Source: Streptomyces sp. NBC_00554
Lineage (GTDB): Bacteria > Actinomycetota > Actinomycetes > Streptomycetales > Streptomycetaceae
Direction: 5' to 3'
DNA length: 64,000 bases
Assembly: GCF_041431135.1 (NCBI RefSeq)
Contig: NZ_CP107799.1
Coordinates: forward strand, 5,766,001-5,830,000
Position numbers and translations under genes: made by a program. A model generated the notes under the pieces. That model saw nothing but the letters and a program-made list of their open reading frames with translations. It was not told where the DNA came from and searched no databases. Of the stretch, positions 32,706 to 41,937 are shown piece by piece. Each line of letters begins with the position of its first letter. Position 1 is the first letter of the stretch.

Positions 32706-34798
32706 GCGAGATGATCACCGCGGACCTGGTCGACCTCGACCTGTCCGCCGAAACGAAGGAAGCGGCGGCCCGAGCCCTCGCCGAGCGCATGGTCGCCCAG
32801 GGCCGGGTGACCGACCTCGACGGCTTCCTCGCCGACGTGGCCGCTCGCGAGGCCCAGATGCCGACCGGCCTCGACGGCGGCATCGGCATCCCGCACTGCC
32901 GGAGCGAACACGTCACCGAACCGACGCTCGCCTTCGGGCGCAGCGCGGCGGGGATCGACTTCGGCGCGCCGGACGGACCCGCCGACCTGATCTTCCTGAT
33001 CGCCGCCCCGGCGGGCGCGGACGACGCCCACCTCACGATCCTTTCGTCGCTCGCCCGGCACCTGATGAACGCCGAGTTCACGTCCGCGCTGCGGGCCGTG
33101 GACGACGCGGCGGCCGCGGCCGCGCTGATCCGGGGCGACGAGCCCGCGGCGGCCCCGGCCGCCTCCGATGGCTCCGCGGCGGAGTCGAACGCGGCGGCCT
33201 CCGCCGACTCCGCCGCGGGCGGCACGGCCCCGGCGCCGGGTGCGACCGTCGAGGACGGACCCGCCCCGGCGCCGGGCGCCACCGAGGGCGGCGAACCCTT
33301 CCGCATCGTCGCCGTCACCTCGTGCCCCACCGGCATCGCGCACACCTACATGGCGGCCGAGTCGCTGGAGAACGCGGGACGCGAGGCCGGCATCGAACTC
33401 GTCGTCGAGACGCAGGGCTCGGCCGGTTTCACCCGGCTCGACCCCGCGGTCATCGCGGCGGCGGACGGCGTGATCTTCGCGCACGACGTCCCCGTACGGG
33501 ACAAGGACCGCTTCGCCGGGAAGCCGACCGTCGACGTCGGCGTGAAGGCGGGCATCAACCGTCCCACCGAGCTGATCTCCGAGGTCCGCGGCAAGGCGGA
33601 GCGCGGCGAGGTCACCGCGGGCTCCGCGCCCGGCACACCGGTGGAGCGCACCGGTGAGTCCGGCGAGGGCTACGGCAGCAAGCTCCGCAAGTGGCTGATG
33701 AGCGGCGTGAGTTACATGGTGCCGTTCGTCGCCGCGGGCGGTCTGCTGATCGCCCTGGGCTTCGCGATCGGCGGCTACCAGGTCAACAAGGCGCCTTCCG
33801 TCATGGACCACTTCATGTGGCTGCAGGCGGACAGTTGGGGTGCGCTGTTCTTCCAGATCGGCGGCGTGGCCTTCGGCTTCCTCGTCCCCGTCCTCGCCGG
33901 CTACATCGCGTACGGCATGGCGGACCGGCCAGGTCTTGTCCCCGGCTTCGTCGGCGGCGCGATCTCGCTCACCATCAACGCGGGCTTCCTCGGCGGTCTG
34001 GCCGCAGGTCTCATCGCCGGTGCGGTGGTCATCGGGATCCAGAAGGTCAAGATCCCCAAGTCGCTGCGCGGCATCATGCCGGTGGTGGTGATCCCACTGA
34101 TCTCCTCGGCGATCGTCGGGTTCCTGATGTTCGTGGTCATCGGCAAGCCGATCGCCTCCGCGCAGAAGGGCATGACCGACTGGCTCAACGGCCTCACCGG
34201 CACCAACGCCATCCTCCTGGGCACCCTGCTCGGCCTGATGATGTGCTTCGACCTCGGCGGCCCGGTCAACAAGGTCGCGTACACCTTCGCCACGGCGGGT
34301 ATCGCGGTGGCGAGCCCCAGCGACTCGGCGATGAAGATCATGGCCGCGGTGATGGCGGCCGGCATGGTCCCGCCGCTCGCCATGGCCCTGGCCACGACCG
34401 TCCGCGGCAAGCTCTTCACCCAGACCGAGCGCGAGAACGGCAAGGCCGCCTGGGTCCTTGGCGCCTCCTTCATCTCGGAGGGCGCGATCCCCTTCGCCGC
34501 GGCGGACCCGCTCCGCGTCATCCCGTCGTCCATGGTGGGCGGCGCGGTCACCGGCGCACTGTCGATGGCCTTCGGCGCCACCCTGCGCGCCCCGCACGGC
34601 GGCATCTTCGTGGTCCCGCTGATCGGCAACCCGTTCCTCTACCTGGTCGCCATCGCCGCGGGCGTCTGCGTCACCACCGCCCTGGTGGTCGTCCTGAAGG
34701 GCATGCGCAAGCAGGCTCCCGGGGTCGCCGGCGCAGGGGTTGCCGACGCTCCGATATCGGCGAAGGCCGAACGCAAGGAGCCGGTGGCAGCCGCCTGA
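32702..34798 (+). CDS. fruA: Fructose-specific PTS enzyme IIABC
   Basis: 698 aa. AAGGAG lies 6 nt before the ATG. EIIA is at 1-150 with phospho-His65 in GIGIPHCRSE. An Ala/Pro-rich linker spans about 150-198. EIIB follows with Cys208 in AVTSCPTGIAHTYMA. EIIC (about 320-680) has around nine membrane helices and the conserved FISEGAIPFAAADP loop. It imports fructose with phosphorylation at C1, using phosphate from PEP via EI/HPr. Last gene of the fru operon. Confidence 0.95.
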   Translation: MSEMITADLVDLDLSAETKEAAARALAERMVAQGRVTDLDGFLADVAAREAQMPTGLDGGIGIPHCRSEHVTEPTLAFGRSAAGIDFGAPDGPADLIFLIAAPAGADDAHLTILSSLARHLMNAEFTSALRAVDDAAAAAALIRGDEPAAAPAASDGSAAESNAAASADSAAGGTAPAPGATVEDGPAPAPGATEGGEPFRIVAVTSCPTGIAHTYMAAESLENAGREAGIELVVETQGSAGFTRLDPAVIAAADGVIFAHDVPVRDKDRFAGKPTVDVGVKAGINRPTELISEVRGKAERGEVTAGSAPGTPVERTGESGEGYGSKLRKWLMSGVSYMVPFVAAGGLLIALGFAIGGYQVNKAPSVMDHFMWLQADSWGALFFQIGGVAFGFLVPVLAGYIAYGMADRPGLVPGFVGGAISLTINAGFLGGLAAGLIAGAVVIGIQKVKIPKSLRGIMPVVVIPLISSAIVGFLMFVVIGKPIASAQKGMTDWLNGLTGTNAILLGTLLGLMMCFDLGGPVNKVAYTFATAGIAVASPSDSAMKIMAAVMAAGMVPPLAMALATTVRGKLFTQTERENGKAAWVLGASFISEGAIPFAAADPLRVIPSSMVGGAVTGALSMAFGATLRAPHGGIFVVPLIGNPFLYLVAIAAGVCVTTALVVVLKGMRKQAPGVAGAGVADAPISAKAERKEPVAAA

Positions 34799-34860
34799 AG
34801 AGCCAACCGCCTGCCCCTTTAGGGCACTGGTGAGCTGTTCACCGCATCTGCGAGATGCGT

Positions 34861-34890
34861 CACGGTCCGGGACCAAAGTCCCGGACCGTG
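34861..34890. terminator. Hairpin downstream of fruA
   Basis: 13-bp perfect arms CACGGTCCGGGAC / GTCCCGGACCGTG with loop CAAA. There is no T-run, so strength is uncertain. Confidence 0.65.
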
Positions 34891-34906
34891 GTGTCTACTG
34901 GGGCGC

Positions 34907-35164
34907 ATGCCCGATCACGTGTCGATCCTCCAGCTGACAGGCGTGGCCGCCCTCGCCCTGGCGACCGTCATCTGGGTCGTCGGCCTGGTACGCCTTCTGC
35001 GCCGGGACCGCTCCGAAGCCGTGCTCCGGCGTCATGGCGACGCGCTCCGGGCCATGCCCCGCCAGCGACAGTCGGGTCCGGACACCGAGTCCGTCGAACT
35101 GACCCCGGAGGAGCACGCCGCCTTCGCGGGCCTGGTACGCCAGTTCAGCGACAGCCGCCCGTAA
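34907..35164 (+). CDS. Small single-pass membrane protein, hypothetical
   Basis: 85 aa. One N-terminal membrane helix (LTGVAALALATVIWVVGLV) is followed by a basic stretch (RLLRRDRSEAVLRRHGDALR) and an acidic/polar C-terminus. A TCTACT -10-like hexamer 8 nt before the ATG suggests a leaderless transcript. I recognise no family; it is probably a type II or N-in membrane peptide. Confidence 0.65.
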   Translation: MPDHVSILQLTGVAALALATVIWVVGLVRLLRRDRSEAVLRRHGDALRAMPRQRQSGPDTESVELTPEEHAAFAGLVRQFSDSRP

Positions 35165-35234
35165 CTGCCCTGCGGCTGCTCCCCGGTGGTGATGTCAGCC
35201 GAGCCGGGCCGGTCTCGGCCGAGTCGAGCCGGTC

Positions 35235-35984
35235 TCAGCCGAGTCGGGCCGCGCGCCGCTCGATCGCATCGCGCGCCGCGTCCTCCGTGTCGTACACCTC
35301 GCACATGTGCCGCCGGTCGGGCGTCGCCGTGTGCTCGACCTCCCACAGGGAGATCTCCTGCCCGTCACGCAGCAGGAACGCGTGCTCGTAGAGCGAGAAG
35401 GACATCCCCGGCCGACCTGTCCGGCAGGGACGGCCGAAGGCCTGGGTGATCTGGTGCGCGAACGCCTCGCGCATCAGCAGTGTCGCGAGGTCGGCCCCCG
35501 GCTGGTCCGGGTTCTCCGCCCGCCGCAGCAGCCGTCGCGCGTGATCCGGCGAGTCGTCGGGCACGTACTCGTGCCGCGGCGCGGGAATCGGCGACAGCTG
35601 CATCAGTACGGCCAGTTCGAAGTCCGGAGCGTCCGCCGGGAGCGGCAGGCGGGCCGTGGCGGCGCGCAGCTCGTCGTCGTCGACGTACACCTCGTGTTGC
35701 GGATCGCTGCCGGGCGCCGTGTTGTGCACGAGCTCCCACAGCGTGACCGCCGAGCCGTCGGCGAGCAGCCACGTGTGCCGGTACGTCTCGCGGTGCAGCC
35801 CCGCACTGTGGTGCGCGGAGTGCAGCGAACTGTCGTGCGCCAGCGCACAGTCGAGCCGCCGTATCGTCTCGTCCGGCAGTTCGAAGGAGTTCAGGGCGCG
35901 ACCGAGGAGTCGCGCGAGATGCTCCTCCGGAGACTCGGGCGACTCGGGTGGTTCGTACGCTGCTGTCTCGTACGGAACGCTCAA
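35235..35984 (-). CDS. Streptomyces-conserved protein, probably DUF6227
   Basis: 249 aa from a TTG at 35984, preceded by GGAGAAACC, so an uncommon start codon is well supported. The sequence (LARLLGRALNSFELPDETIR, then HRETYRHTWLLADGSAVTLW) resembles a two-repeat Streptomyces family that I associate with DUF6227: two similar halves each contain W-L-LADG/LRDGxxxxLWE followed by H-x-EVY. No catalytic residues evident, no membrane segments. Function unknown. Confidence 0.75.
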   Translation of the reverse strand: MSVPYETAAYEPPESPESPEEHLARLLGRALNSFELPDETIRRLDCALAHDSSLHSAHHSAGLHRETYRHTWLLADGSAVTLWELVHNTAPGSDPQHEVYVDDDELRAATARLPLPADAPDFELAVLMQLSPIPAPRHEYVPDDSPDHARRLLRRAENPDQPGADLATLLMREAFAHQITQAFGRPCRTGRPGMSFSLYEHAFLLRDGQEISLWEVEHTATPDRRHMCEVYDTEDAARDAIERRAARLG

Positions 35985-36141
35985 GGTTTCTCCCGGCGTT
36001 GCTGCATGTCACCTTGTGGGTGCATACCGTAGCCCCTCGGTCGGACATCATGTCCGCGAACCGAGAAAACGTACGGTTGGAAAACGGACGGGCCGCGCGG
36101 CAAGTTCCCACGCGGCCCGACCGAGCGTCAAAAAGCCCTCG

Positions 36142-37371
36142 TCAGACGGTACTTCCCGCGGTCCACGCGCTCCAGGACAAGTTCCAGCCGTTGAGCCCGT
36201 TGTCCGGAGAGACGGTCTTGTCGGGGGAGTTCTCGACGGTCACGACGTCCCCAATGAGGGAGTTGTCGTAGAACCACTTGGCGGTCGTGTCCCCCTGAGC
36301 ACCCTGCACATCGGCCATCCCCACACAGCCGTGGCTGGTGCCCTCGCGGCCGAAGGGCGGATTGCCCTTGTTGTACCAGTAGTTGCCGTGGATGAAGGTG
36401 CCGGAGGTGGTCAGGCGCATCGCGTGCGGCACGTCCGGGATGTCGTACTCGCCGCCGAGTCCGACCGTCCGGCTGTTCATCCGCGTCTGCGTGAACTTCT
36501 CGGAGATCACCATCTGCCCGTTGTACGTGGTGTGATCCGGGCTGCCCGCCGAGATCGGGACCTTCCTGAGGGTCTTCCCGTCCCGCACGACCGTCATGGT
36601 CTGCGTGTTGACGTCGACGGTGGACACCTGGGAACGCCCGATGGTGAAGGTGACGGTCTTCTTCTGCACGCCGTAGACGCCGTTCGCGCCCTCGACGCCG
36701 TCCAGGTCGATCTTCATCGTGACCTTGGAACCGGCCTTCCAGTACTCCTCGGGCCGGAAGTCGAGCCGCTGCGCCCCGAACCAGTGCCCCACCACCTGCT
36801 GCCCGCTGCTCGAGGAGACCGTGATGTGCGACTGCACGGCCTTCTTGTCGCTGATCACCTTGTCGAAGTTGAAGGAGACCGGCATCCCGACGCCGACCGT
36901 GGTGCCGTTGTCGGGCGTGTACGTCCCGATGAAGCTGTTGCTGGAAGTGACCGTCGTGAAGATGGAGTTGGCAGCGGAGGTGCGTCCGCTCGAGTCCTTC
37001 GCGGTGGCCGATATCTGGTACTTCGTCCCGCGCTCCAGCTGCTCCTTCGGCTTCCAGGAGCTCCCGTCCGCGGATATCGCGCCGGGTACGGCAGCCCCGG
37101 TCCCCGACACCGTCATCTTCACGTCGGTGAGCTTGCCGTCGCTGACCTTCACACCGGTCGCGTTGATCGACGCGTCCGTCGAACCGTCCTTGGCGGAGAT
37201 GACGAGTTTCGCCGTGGACGTCTTGGCCGAACTCCCGCCGTTCTCTGCGTCCTTGCCGTTCTTGCTGTCGGCGTTCGCGCTGCCACCGCAGGCGGTGAGG
37301 GTGAGGGCGCCGACCATCAGGGCGGCACAGGCCCCCAGTGCGCGCCGCGCTGTATTGTCCGGCGTTGCCAC
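36142..37371 (-). CDS. L,D-transpeptidase lipoprotein (Ig-like plus YkuD domain)
   Basis: 409 aa. The GTG at 37371 has GGAG about 6 nt upstream. A lipoprotein signal (ALMVGALTLTAC) places it on the outer face of the membrane. After a short Ser/Lys linker come two Ig-like domains, then the YkuD catalytic domain (about 240-380) with TFIHGNYW and REGTSHGCVGM, where Cys is the nucleophile and His the base. Such enzymes form 3-3 cross-links in peptidoglycan. Confidence 0.93.
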   Translation of the reverse strand: MATPDNTARRALGACAALMVGALTLTACGGSANADSKNGKDAENGGSSAKTSTAKLVISAKDGSTDASINATGVKVSDGKLTDVKMTVSGTGAAVPGAISADGSSWKPKEQLERGTKYQISATAKDSSGRTSAANSIFTTVTSSNSFIGTYTPDNGTTVGVGMPVSFNFDKVISDKKAVQSHITVSSSSGQQVVGHWFGAQRLDFRPEEYWKAGSKVTMKIDLDGVEGANGVYGVQKKTVTFTIGRSQVSTVDVNTQTMTVVRDGKTLRKVPISAGSPDHTTYNGQMVISEKFTQTRMNSRTVGLGGEYDIPDVPHAMRLTTSGTFIHGNYWYNKGNPPFGREGTSHGCVGMADVQGAQGDTTAKWFYDNSLIGDVVTVENSPDKTVSPDNGLNGWNLSWSAWTAGSTV

Positions 37372-37586
37372 GGGCTGCTCCAGATTCTTGTGATGTGCGT
37401 GATCCGCTCCAGTACGTCGAGAAAGAGCGACCGGCGCCAGGAAGGGTTCCCTCCGTCGCCGGTGAACACCATCACGTGACAGAACCGGGACAATCCCCCA
37501 ACGCCCGCCCCCGAAACGCCCCTGCTCCCAGCCCCTACCGCCCGCCCCCCCCACACCGGACACCCCGCTCGCAGCGGCCCACCGGC

Positions 37587-37713
37587 GTGGGTCGGGGGCG
37601 TGCCGGTACGTCCAAAGCCCGTCGCGTACGTTCGCGTCACCGGACGCTTCCCTGCCCGGCCAACGTCTGATCCGGCGGCGACGGGCGGACGTACCGGCAC
37701 GCCCCCGACCCAC
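37587..37713. repeat. Large interrupted inverted repeat (27 + 9 bp arms)
   Basis: 27-bp arms (37587-37613 and 37687-37713) are exact reverse complements. Inward of them, after a 3-nt AAA bulge on one side, 9-bp arms GCCCGTCGC (37617-37625) and GCGACGGGC (37678-37686) also pair. The loop is 52 nt. It lies between the 3' end of the P1 peptidase gene and the 5' region of the L,D-transpeptidase gene. It could terminate the peptidase transcript or be a MITE-like element. Confidence 0.9.
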
Positions 37714-37737
37714 CCACGCCCCCGGCACGCCTCCCGC

Positions 37738-38766
37738 CTACCGACCTCCGTACAGCTCCTCGTACGCCGGCCACAGCCCACCCACGCCGTCCACCGATTC
37801 CGCCGCCCGCACCGCCCGCACGATCGCCCGCGTCACCACGTCCGCACCCGCCGCAAGAATGGCGTTGAGCGCGAGGGGGTGCTCGTCGGCGAGCGGCCGG
37901 GCGCCCGTGGCCAGCGCGAACACCGTGTCCCCGTCGTTCAGCAGGTGCACCGGACGCACGGCGCGCGCGATGCCGTCGTGCGCCGTGCCCGCGAGCTTCT
38001 GCGCCTGCGCGCGCGAGATGTCGGCGTCGGTGGCGACGACCGCGAGCGTGGTGTTCAGCGGCGGAGCCCCGTTCCTCGCGATGGCTTCGGCCAGCCGCCG
38101 CTGCGCCGCCTCGTGCACCTCCACCGACGGATACGGCGTACGCCCCTGCAGCAACTCCCCGTACAGCGCCCCCGTTTCCGGCTGTATCACCGACCCCGCC
38201 GCGTTGGCCACCACCAGCGCGGCCACCGTGATCCCCGAGTCGAGCACGACGCTCGCGGTGCCGATGCCGCCCTTGACCGTGCCGGCTACCGCCCCGGTGC
38301 CGGCGCCCACGCAGCCCTCCCGCACCGGAGTGCCGGGCTCGCTCGCGTCGGCCGCCTCGACCGCCGCGCGCCCAGTGGAAGCGTCCGGCCTGGCCCGGAA
38401 GTCGCCGCCGCGGCCCAGGTCGAAGACGGCGGCGGCGGGAACGACCGGCACGACGTGCGCGGGATCGGGACCGACCCGCACCCCGCGTCCGCGCTCCTCC
38501 AGCCAGGCCATCACGCCGGACGCCGAGTCCAGTCCGTACGCGCTGCCGCCGGTCAGTACGACCGCCTCGACCTTCTGCACGAGGTTGCGTGGGTCGAGCG
38601 CGTCGGTCTCCTTGGTGCCTGGCCCGCCGCCGCGCACGTCCACGGCCGCGGTGGCGCCGCCGGGAGGGGCGAGCACGACCGTGGTGCCGGTGAGCCAACC
38701 GTCGCCGGTACACGTCGCGTGCCCCACCCGCAGACCCGCGACATCCGTCAGAGCGTCAACTGTCAT
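37738..38766 (-). CDS. P1-family (DmpA/L-aminopeptidase-like) Ntn hydrolase
   Basis: 342 aa. It opens ALTDVAGLRVGHATCTGDGW, typical of the P1 family, with GTTVVLAPPGGATAAVDVRG and LTGGSAYGLDSASGVMAWLE. The autocleavage/nucleophile region is PPLNTTLAVVATDADI, where the small residue after Asn would become the N-terminal nucleophile. The family contains D- and beta-aminopeptidases; the substrate is unknown. No signal peptide, so cytoplasmic. Confidence 0.9.
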   Translation of the reverse strand: MTVDALTDVAGLRVGHATCTGDGWLTGTTVVLAPPGGATAAVDVRGGGPGTKETDALDPRNLVQKVEAVVLTGGSAYGLDSASGVMAWLEERGRGVRVGPDPAHVVPVVPAAAVFDLGRGGDFRARPDASTGRAAVEAADASEPGTPVREGCVGAGTGAVAGTVKGGIGTASVVLDSGITVAALVVANAAGSVIQPETGALYGELLQGRTPYPSVEVHEAAQRRLAEAIARNGAPPLNTTLAVVATDADISRAQAQKLAGTAHDGIARAVRPVHLLNDGDTVFALATGARPLADEHPLALNAILAAGADVVTRAIVRAVRAAESVDGVGGLWPAYEELYGGR

Positions 38767-38783
38767 GGCGACAGTGTTTCCCG

Positions 38784-40061
38784 CTACGCGGCCCGCGCTT
38801 CCTCCCGCGTGACCATCCGCGCCGTCAACGTCACCCCGACCGCCACCGACAGCGCCGATACGACGCCCGCCGCGAGCACCGCCCAGTCGCCCAGGAACGT
38901 GCACAGGATGACCAGCAAGGCGGTGGTCGGCAGGACGGCCTGCTGCGCGATGCCCACCTTGAAGTGGCGTGAATGCAGCAGCCACACGGTGAGGAGGTAC
39001 AGCGCCGTCGGCAGTGTCACCGCGGCGGACGCGGAGAGCGTCGATATGTGCGCCTTGCCGACCGCCTGCTCGACCGCGACCTCCAGCCCCGCTCCGATCG
39101 CGGCCGCCGACGCGAAGACCAGGTAGTGGCCGTAGCCCCACAGGAACGCCTGCCTGTTGGTCCGCAGATGTCCGTGGATCGGCACCACGAAGTAGATCCA
39201 CCACGCGGAGAAGACGATCAGCAGCCCGCCCGCGGCGATCGGCAGCAGTTCTCCGAGCGCCTCGTTCTCGTCCGCGCCCGACTTCACGGCGACCGTGGCC
39301 GCGGCGATCGTCTCGCCCAGGACGATGATCGTGAACAGGCCGTACCGCTCGGAGATGTGGTGCGGATGCCAGGACGACTTGGCATCCTTCTCCGCGAACA
39401 GGGGGACGCACAACTCGGCGACGGCCATCACCAGGAACACCCAGGGCCGCGCGGACTCCGGCAGGACCAGCAGCCCCAGCCAGCCGACCTGGCACAGCAG
39501 CACGCCTCCCGCGTACCGCAGGGCCATGGTTCTCTCGGCCCCCTCGGTGGACCGCGCCACCCGCAGCCACTGCGCGATCATCGCGAACCGCATGATCGCG
39601 TACCCGAGCCAGACGAGCAGGAAGTCGTGGTCCTCGGCCGCCCGCGACACCCCGGCGGCGAGTACGAGGACACCGGCGATCTGCACCAACGTGACGACCC
39701 GGTAGAGCGCGTCGTCGTTGTCGTACGCCGAGGCGAACCAGGTGAAGTTCATCCAGGCCCACCAGATCGCGAAGAAGAGCATCGCGTAGTTGAGGATGCC
39801 CTCACCCGCATGTCCCTCGGCCACGGCGTGCACCAGCTGGATGCCCGCCTGGGCGATGGCCACGACGAAACACAGGTCGAAGAAGAGCTCCAGCGGCGAC
39901 GCGACCCGGTGTGCCTCGTCGCGGCCACGAGCGGCCATGGTGCGCAACGGCCCACGACCGGCAGGCCGTGAGGTCGGTGCGGATGCGGATGCGGATGCGG
40001 ATGCGGAACCGGCACCGGGGCTCGAGCCGGAACTGGAACTGGAACTGGCACGGGACGTCAT
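38784..40061 (-). CDS. LtrA-like (low temperature requirement) membrane protein
   Basis: 425 aa. The first 40 residues are Ser/Ala-rich and encoded by hexanucleotide repeats. The LtrA domain follows, with about 10 membrane helices: VASPLELFFDLCFVVAIAQA, then AMLFFAIWWAWMNFTWFASA, HPHHISERYGLFTIIVLGET. The ERYGLFTIIVLGE motif is the family hallmark. Biochemical role unknown. Confidence 0.88.
   Translation of the reverse strand: MTSRASSSSSSGSSPGAGSASASASASAPTSRPAGRGPLRTMAARGRDEAHRVASPLELFFDLCFVVAIAQAGIQLVHAVAEGHAGEGILNYAMLFFAIWWAWMNFTWFASAYDNDDALYRVVTLVQIAGVLVLAAGVSRAAEDHDFLLVWLGYAIMRFAMIAQWLRVARSTEGAERTMALRYAGGVLLCQVGWLGLLVLPESARPWVFLVMAVAELCVPLFAEKDAKSSWHPHHISERYGLFTIIVLGETIAAATVAVKSGADENEALGELLPIAAGGLLIVFSAWWIYFVVPIHGHLRTNRQAFLWGYGHYLVFASAAAIGAGLEVAVEQAVGKAHISTLSASAAVTLPTALYLLTVWLLHSRHFKVGIAQQAVLPTTALLVILCTFLGDWAVLAAGVVSALSVAVGVTLTARMVTREEARAA
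39978..40050. repeat. Hexanucleotide repeats in the 5' end of the ltrA-like gene
   Basis: GCGGAT repeated 4-5 times, followed by GGAACT repeated 3-4 times, encode Ala-Ser and Ser-Ser runs. Such arrays can vary in length by slippage without changing frame. Confidence 0.75.
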
Positions 40062-40317
40062 ACGGCCAAGCACAGCAGAAAAGTCCCGGAAATTCTTGTG
40101 AATGCGTTCACAAGGTGACTCGAGTCCAACGTCCCCCAGGGATGACCTGGTCAGACGGGGCAGGGCGACCCGCGCCCGCCGGACGGGAGGACCTTCGGTC
40201 TCCGCTGGGGGACCGACGCGGCCGGTCAGTTCCTCGTCGCGGGCGTGCCCGCCGGGGTGCCGAGGCCCCCAGCTGAGCCGGGGTGGGCCGCCGTCCCCCT
40301 CGGCGTACCCTGAAGGC

Positions 40318-40503
40318 ATGAGTACCGCCCCCGCCCCCGAACCGCGCGATCCCAAGCCTGCCGCGCTGGTCTTCGACGACCCGCTGAGCCAGCAGTCCTC
40401 GGACGATACGGACCGCGGGTGGGGCGAGCGGCCCGGCAGCGACAGCGACAGCGCGGCCGACCTGAAGCGCTTCCTCGACGAGAAGCCGCCCCACCACATC
40501 TGA
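40318..40503 (+). CDS. Small acidic hypothetical protein
   Basis: 61 aa (MSTAPAPEPRDPKPAALVFD, then a Ser/Asp-rich middle and LKRFLDEKPPHHI). A TACCCT hexamer just upstream of the ATG suggests a leaderless start. The pattern ALVFDDPLSQQSSDDTDRGW looks conserved in streptomycetes to my eye, and codon bias is strong. No function can be given. Confidence 0.6.
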   Translation: MSTAPAPEPRDPKPAALVFDDPLSQQSSDDTDRGWGERPGSDSDSAADLKRFLDEKPPHHI

Positions 40504-40588
40504 ACCCCGCCCCACCACGTCTTAGCCCCGCCCCAGCGTGTCTTGGCCCCGCCCCGCCACCGCTGGGCCCCGGCCCACAGCCGTGCCG

Positions 40589-41068
40589 CTAGTTCTCGCT
40601 GTGCCCCGAACCGCGCTGCGCCACCAAGGCGTCGCGGATCTCCTTGAGCACCTCCAGCTCGGTGATCTCCATGACCTCCTGCGTGCCCTCCTTCGCCTTC
40701 TGGCGGGCCGCCTGCCGGGCCAGGTACTTGGACATGGGCAGGACCATCAGGAAGTAGACGACGGCCGCGGTGATCAAGAACGTGAGCGTCGCGCTGAGGA
40801 CAGTGCCCCACATGATCGGGATGCCGCTCGTGGCCGTGCCCGTCGCCTCGTCGAAATGGCACGGCGACTTCAGGCACGAGCTGTACTGGTTGAGGTCCTT
40901 GGTCCCGAACGCGCCCACCAGCGGGTTGATGATTCCCTTCACCACCGAGTTGACGATGTTGGTGAAGGCCGCGCCGATGACCACCGCGACTGCCAGGTCG
41001 ACGACGTTCCCCCGCGTCAGGAAGGCCTTGAAGCCCTCCAGCACACCGGGTTTCTTCTTCTCGCTCAC
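40589..41068 (-). CDS. mscL: Large-conductance mechanosensitive channel MscL
   Basis: 159 aa from the GTG at 41068, with AAGGG 8 nt upstream (another GTG lies at 41086). N-terminal helix and TM1: GVLEGFKAFLTRGNVVDLAV, then VVIGAAFTNIVNSVVKGIIN, the MscL signature. TM2 is ATLTFLITAAVVYFLMVLP, followed by a charged helical bundle. The periplasmic loop contains two cysteines (SCLKSPC), which could form a disulfide. It opens under hypo-osmotic stress to release solutes. Confidence 0.95.
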   Translation of the reverse strand: MSEKKKPGVLEGFKAFLTRGNVVDLAVAVVIGAAFTNIVNSVVKGIINPLVGAFGTKDLNQYSSCLKSPCHFDEATGTATSGIPIMWGTVLSATLTFLITAAVVYFLMVLPMSKYLARQAARQKAKEGTQEVMEITELEVLKEIRDALVAQRGSGHSEN

Positions 41069-41209
41069 CGAGGGGCCCTTCTGCACAAGTTGTGGAACAA
41101 ACAGCTCCGCAACCTACGTCAGGGCGTGCCGGGCCTGTCCAATTCGGCAGCTCGAACGAGGGACTTGACACCGATTCGTCACTTACGGCGTCACGGTCGG
41201 GCACGTTGT

Positions 41210-41767
41210 TCAGCACACCGTCACCGCCAGCCGTGAGGTCGCACTCGCGCCGGCCAGCCGCGTCGCCGTGGTCCGCGGGACGGAGAGGACGACCAGAGCG
41301 CCGGTCTCGGTGGCGTCGACTTCCGGCACCTCGGTCACCCGGACCCCGGCTGCGACCACCCGTGCCTCGCCGCCGTTGTCCGCGGCGACGACATCGACCC
41401 GGTCCCCGCGCCGCAACAACCGCACCGTGGCCGCGTCGGCGATCCGCACCGGCGCAGTCACCATCTCGGCCGCGCGGCGCTCGCGTACGGGAGCCGACGC
41501 GGATGCGGAAGCGGAACGGGCAGCGCCCGCGGGATGCCCCCGCGCCCGCTCGGCGTCACGAGGGCCGGCCGAGATGAGCGCGGCCGCCGTGACCGCCAGC
41601 CCCGCGGCCACGGCCCGCCGCTTGTGCCGGGTGAGGCGCCGCAGTTGATACCGCCCGCCGCGCACGCGTACGGGAGCGAAGTGAGGTACCTCGCAGGTCG
41701 GAGGCGCGTCCGCGCCCGGCGGGCGTACGGGAGGAGTGAGAGGAGCGAGCTGAGAGGGCTGTGCCAT
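41210..41767 (-). CDS. SAF/CpaB-like membrane-anchored protein
   Basis: 185 aa. After a Pro-rich cytoplasmic start and basic stretch (YQLRRLTRHKRRAVAAGLAV) comes one membrane helix, then a SAF-like domain with MVTAPVRIADAATVRLLRRG, DRVDVVAADN, a pattern seen in Flp-pilus CpaB/RcpC proteins and in orphan Streptomyces homologues. It ends LAVTVC. No other pilus genes nearby. The exact role is not known. Confidence 0.7.
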   Translation of the reverse strand: MAQPSQLAPLTPPVRPPGADAPPTCEVPHFAPVRVRGGRYQLRRLTRHKRRAVAAGLAVTAAALISAGPRDAERARGHPAGAARSASASASAPVRERRAAEMVTAPVRIADAATVRLLRRGDRVDVVAADNGGEARVVAAGVRVTEVPEVDATETGALVVLSVPRTTATRLAGASATSRLAVTVC

Positions 41768-41937
41768 GGTGACCACCACCTGCGACGAGAGATCGGCTGC
41801 TTGCGATCCCACGATGAGGCCTCACGGCCGAGCCCGCCGGAGCCCGTGGACCACCGACGGGTTGTGGACAACTCCCTCACCCGAACGGGAAGTTCCGCCC
41901 CTCCTGCGACGCGCTGAACGACTGCAGGGGCCCCGCG

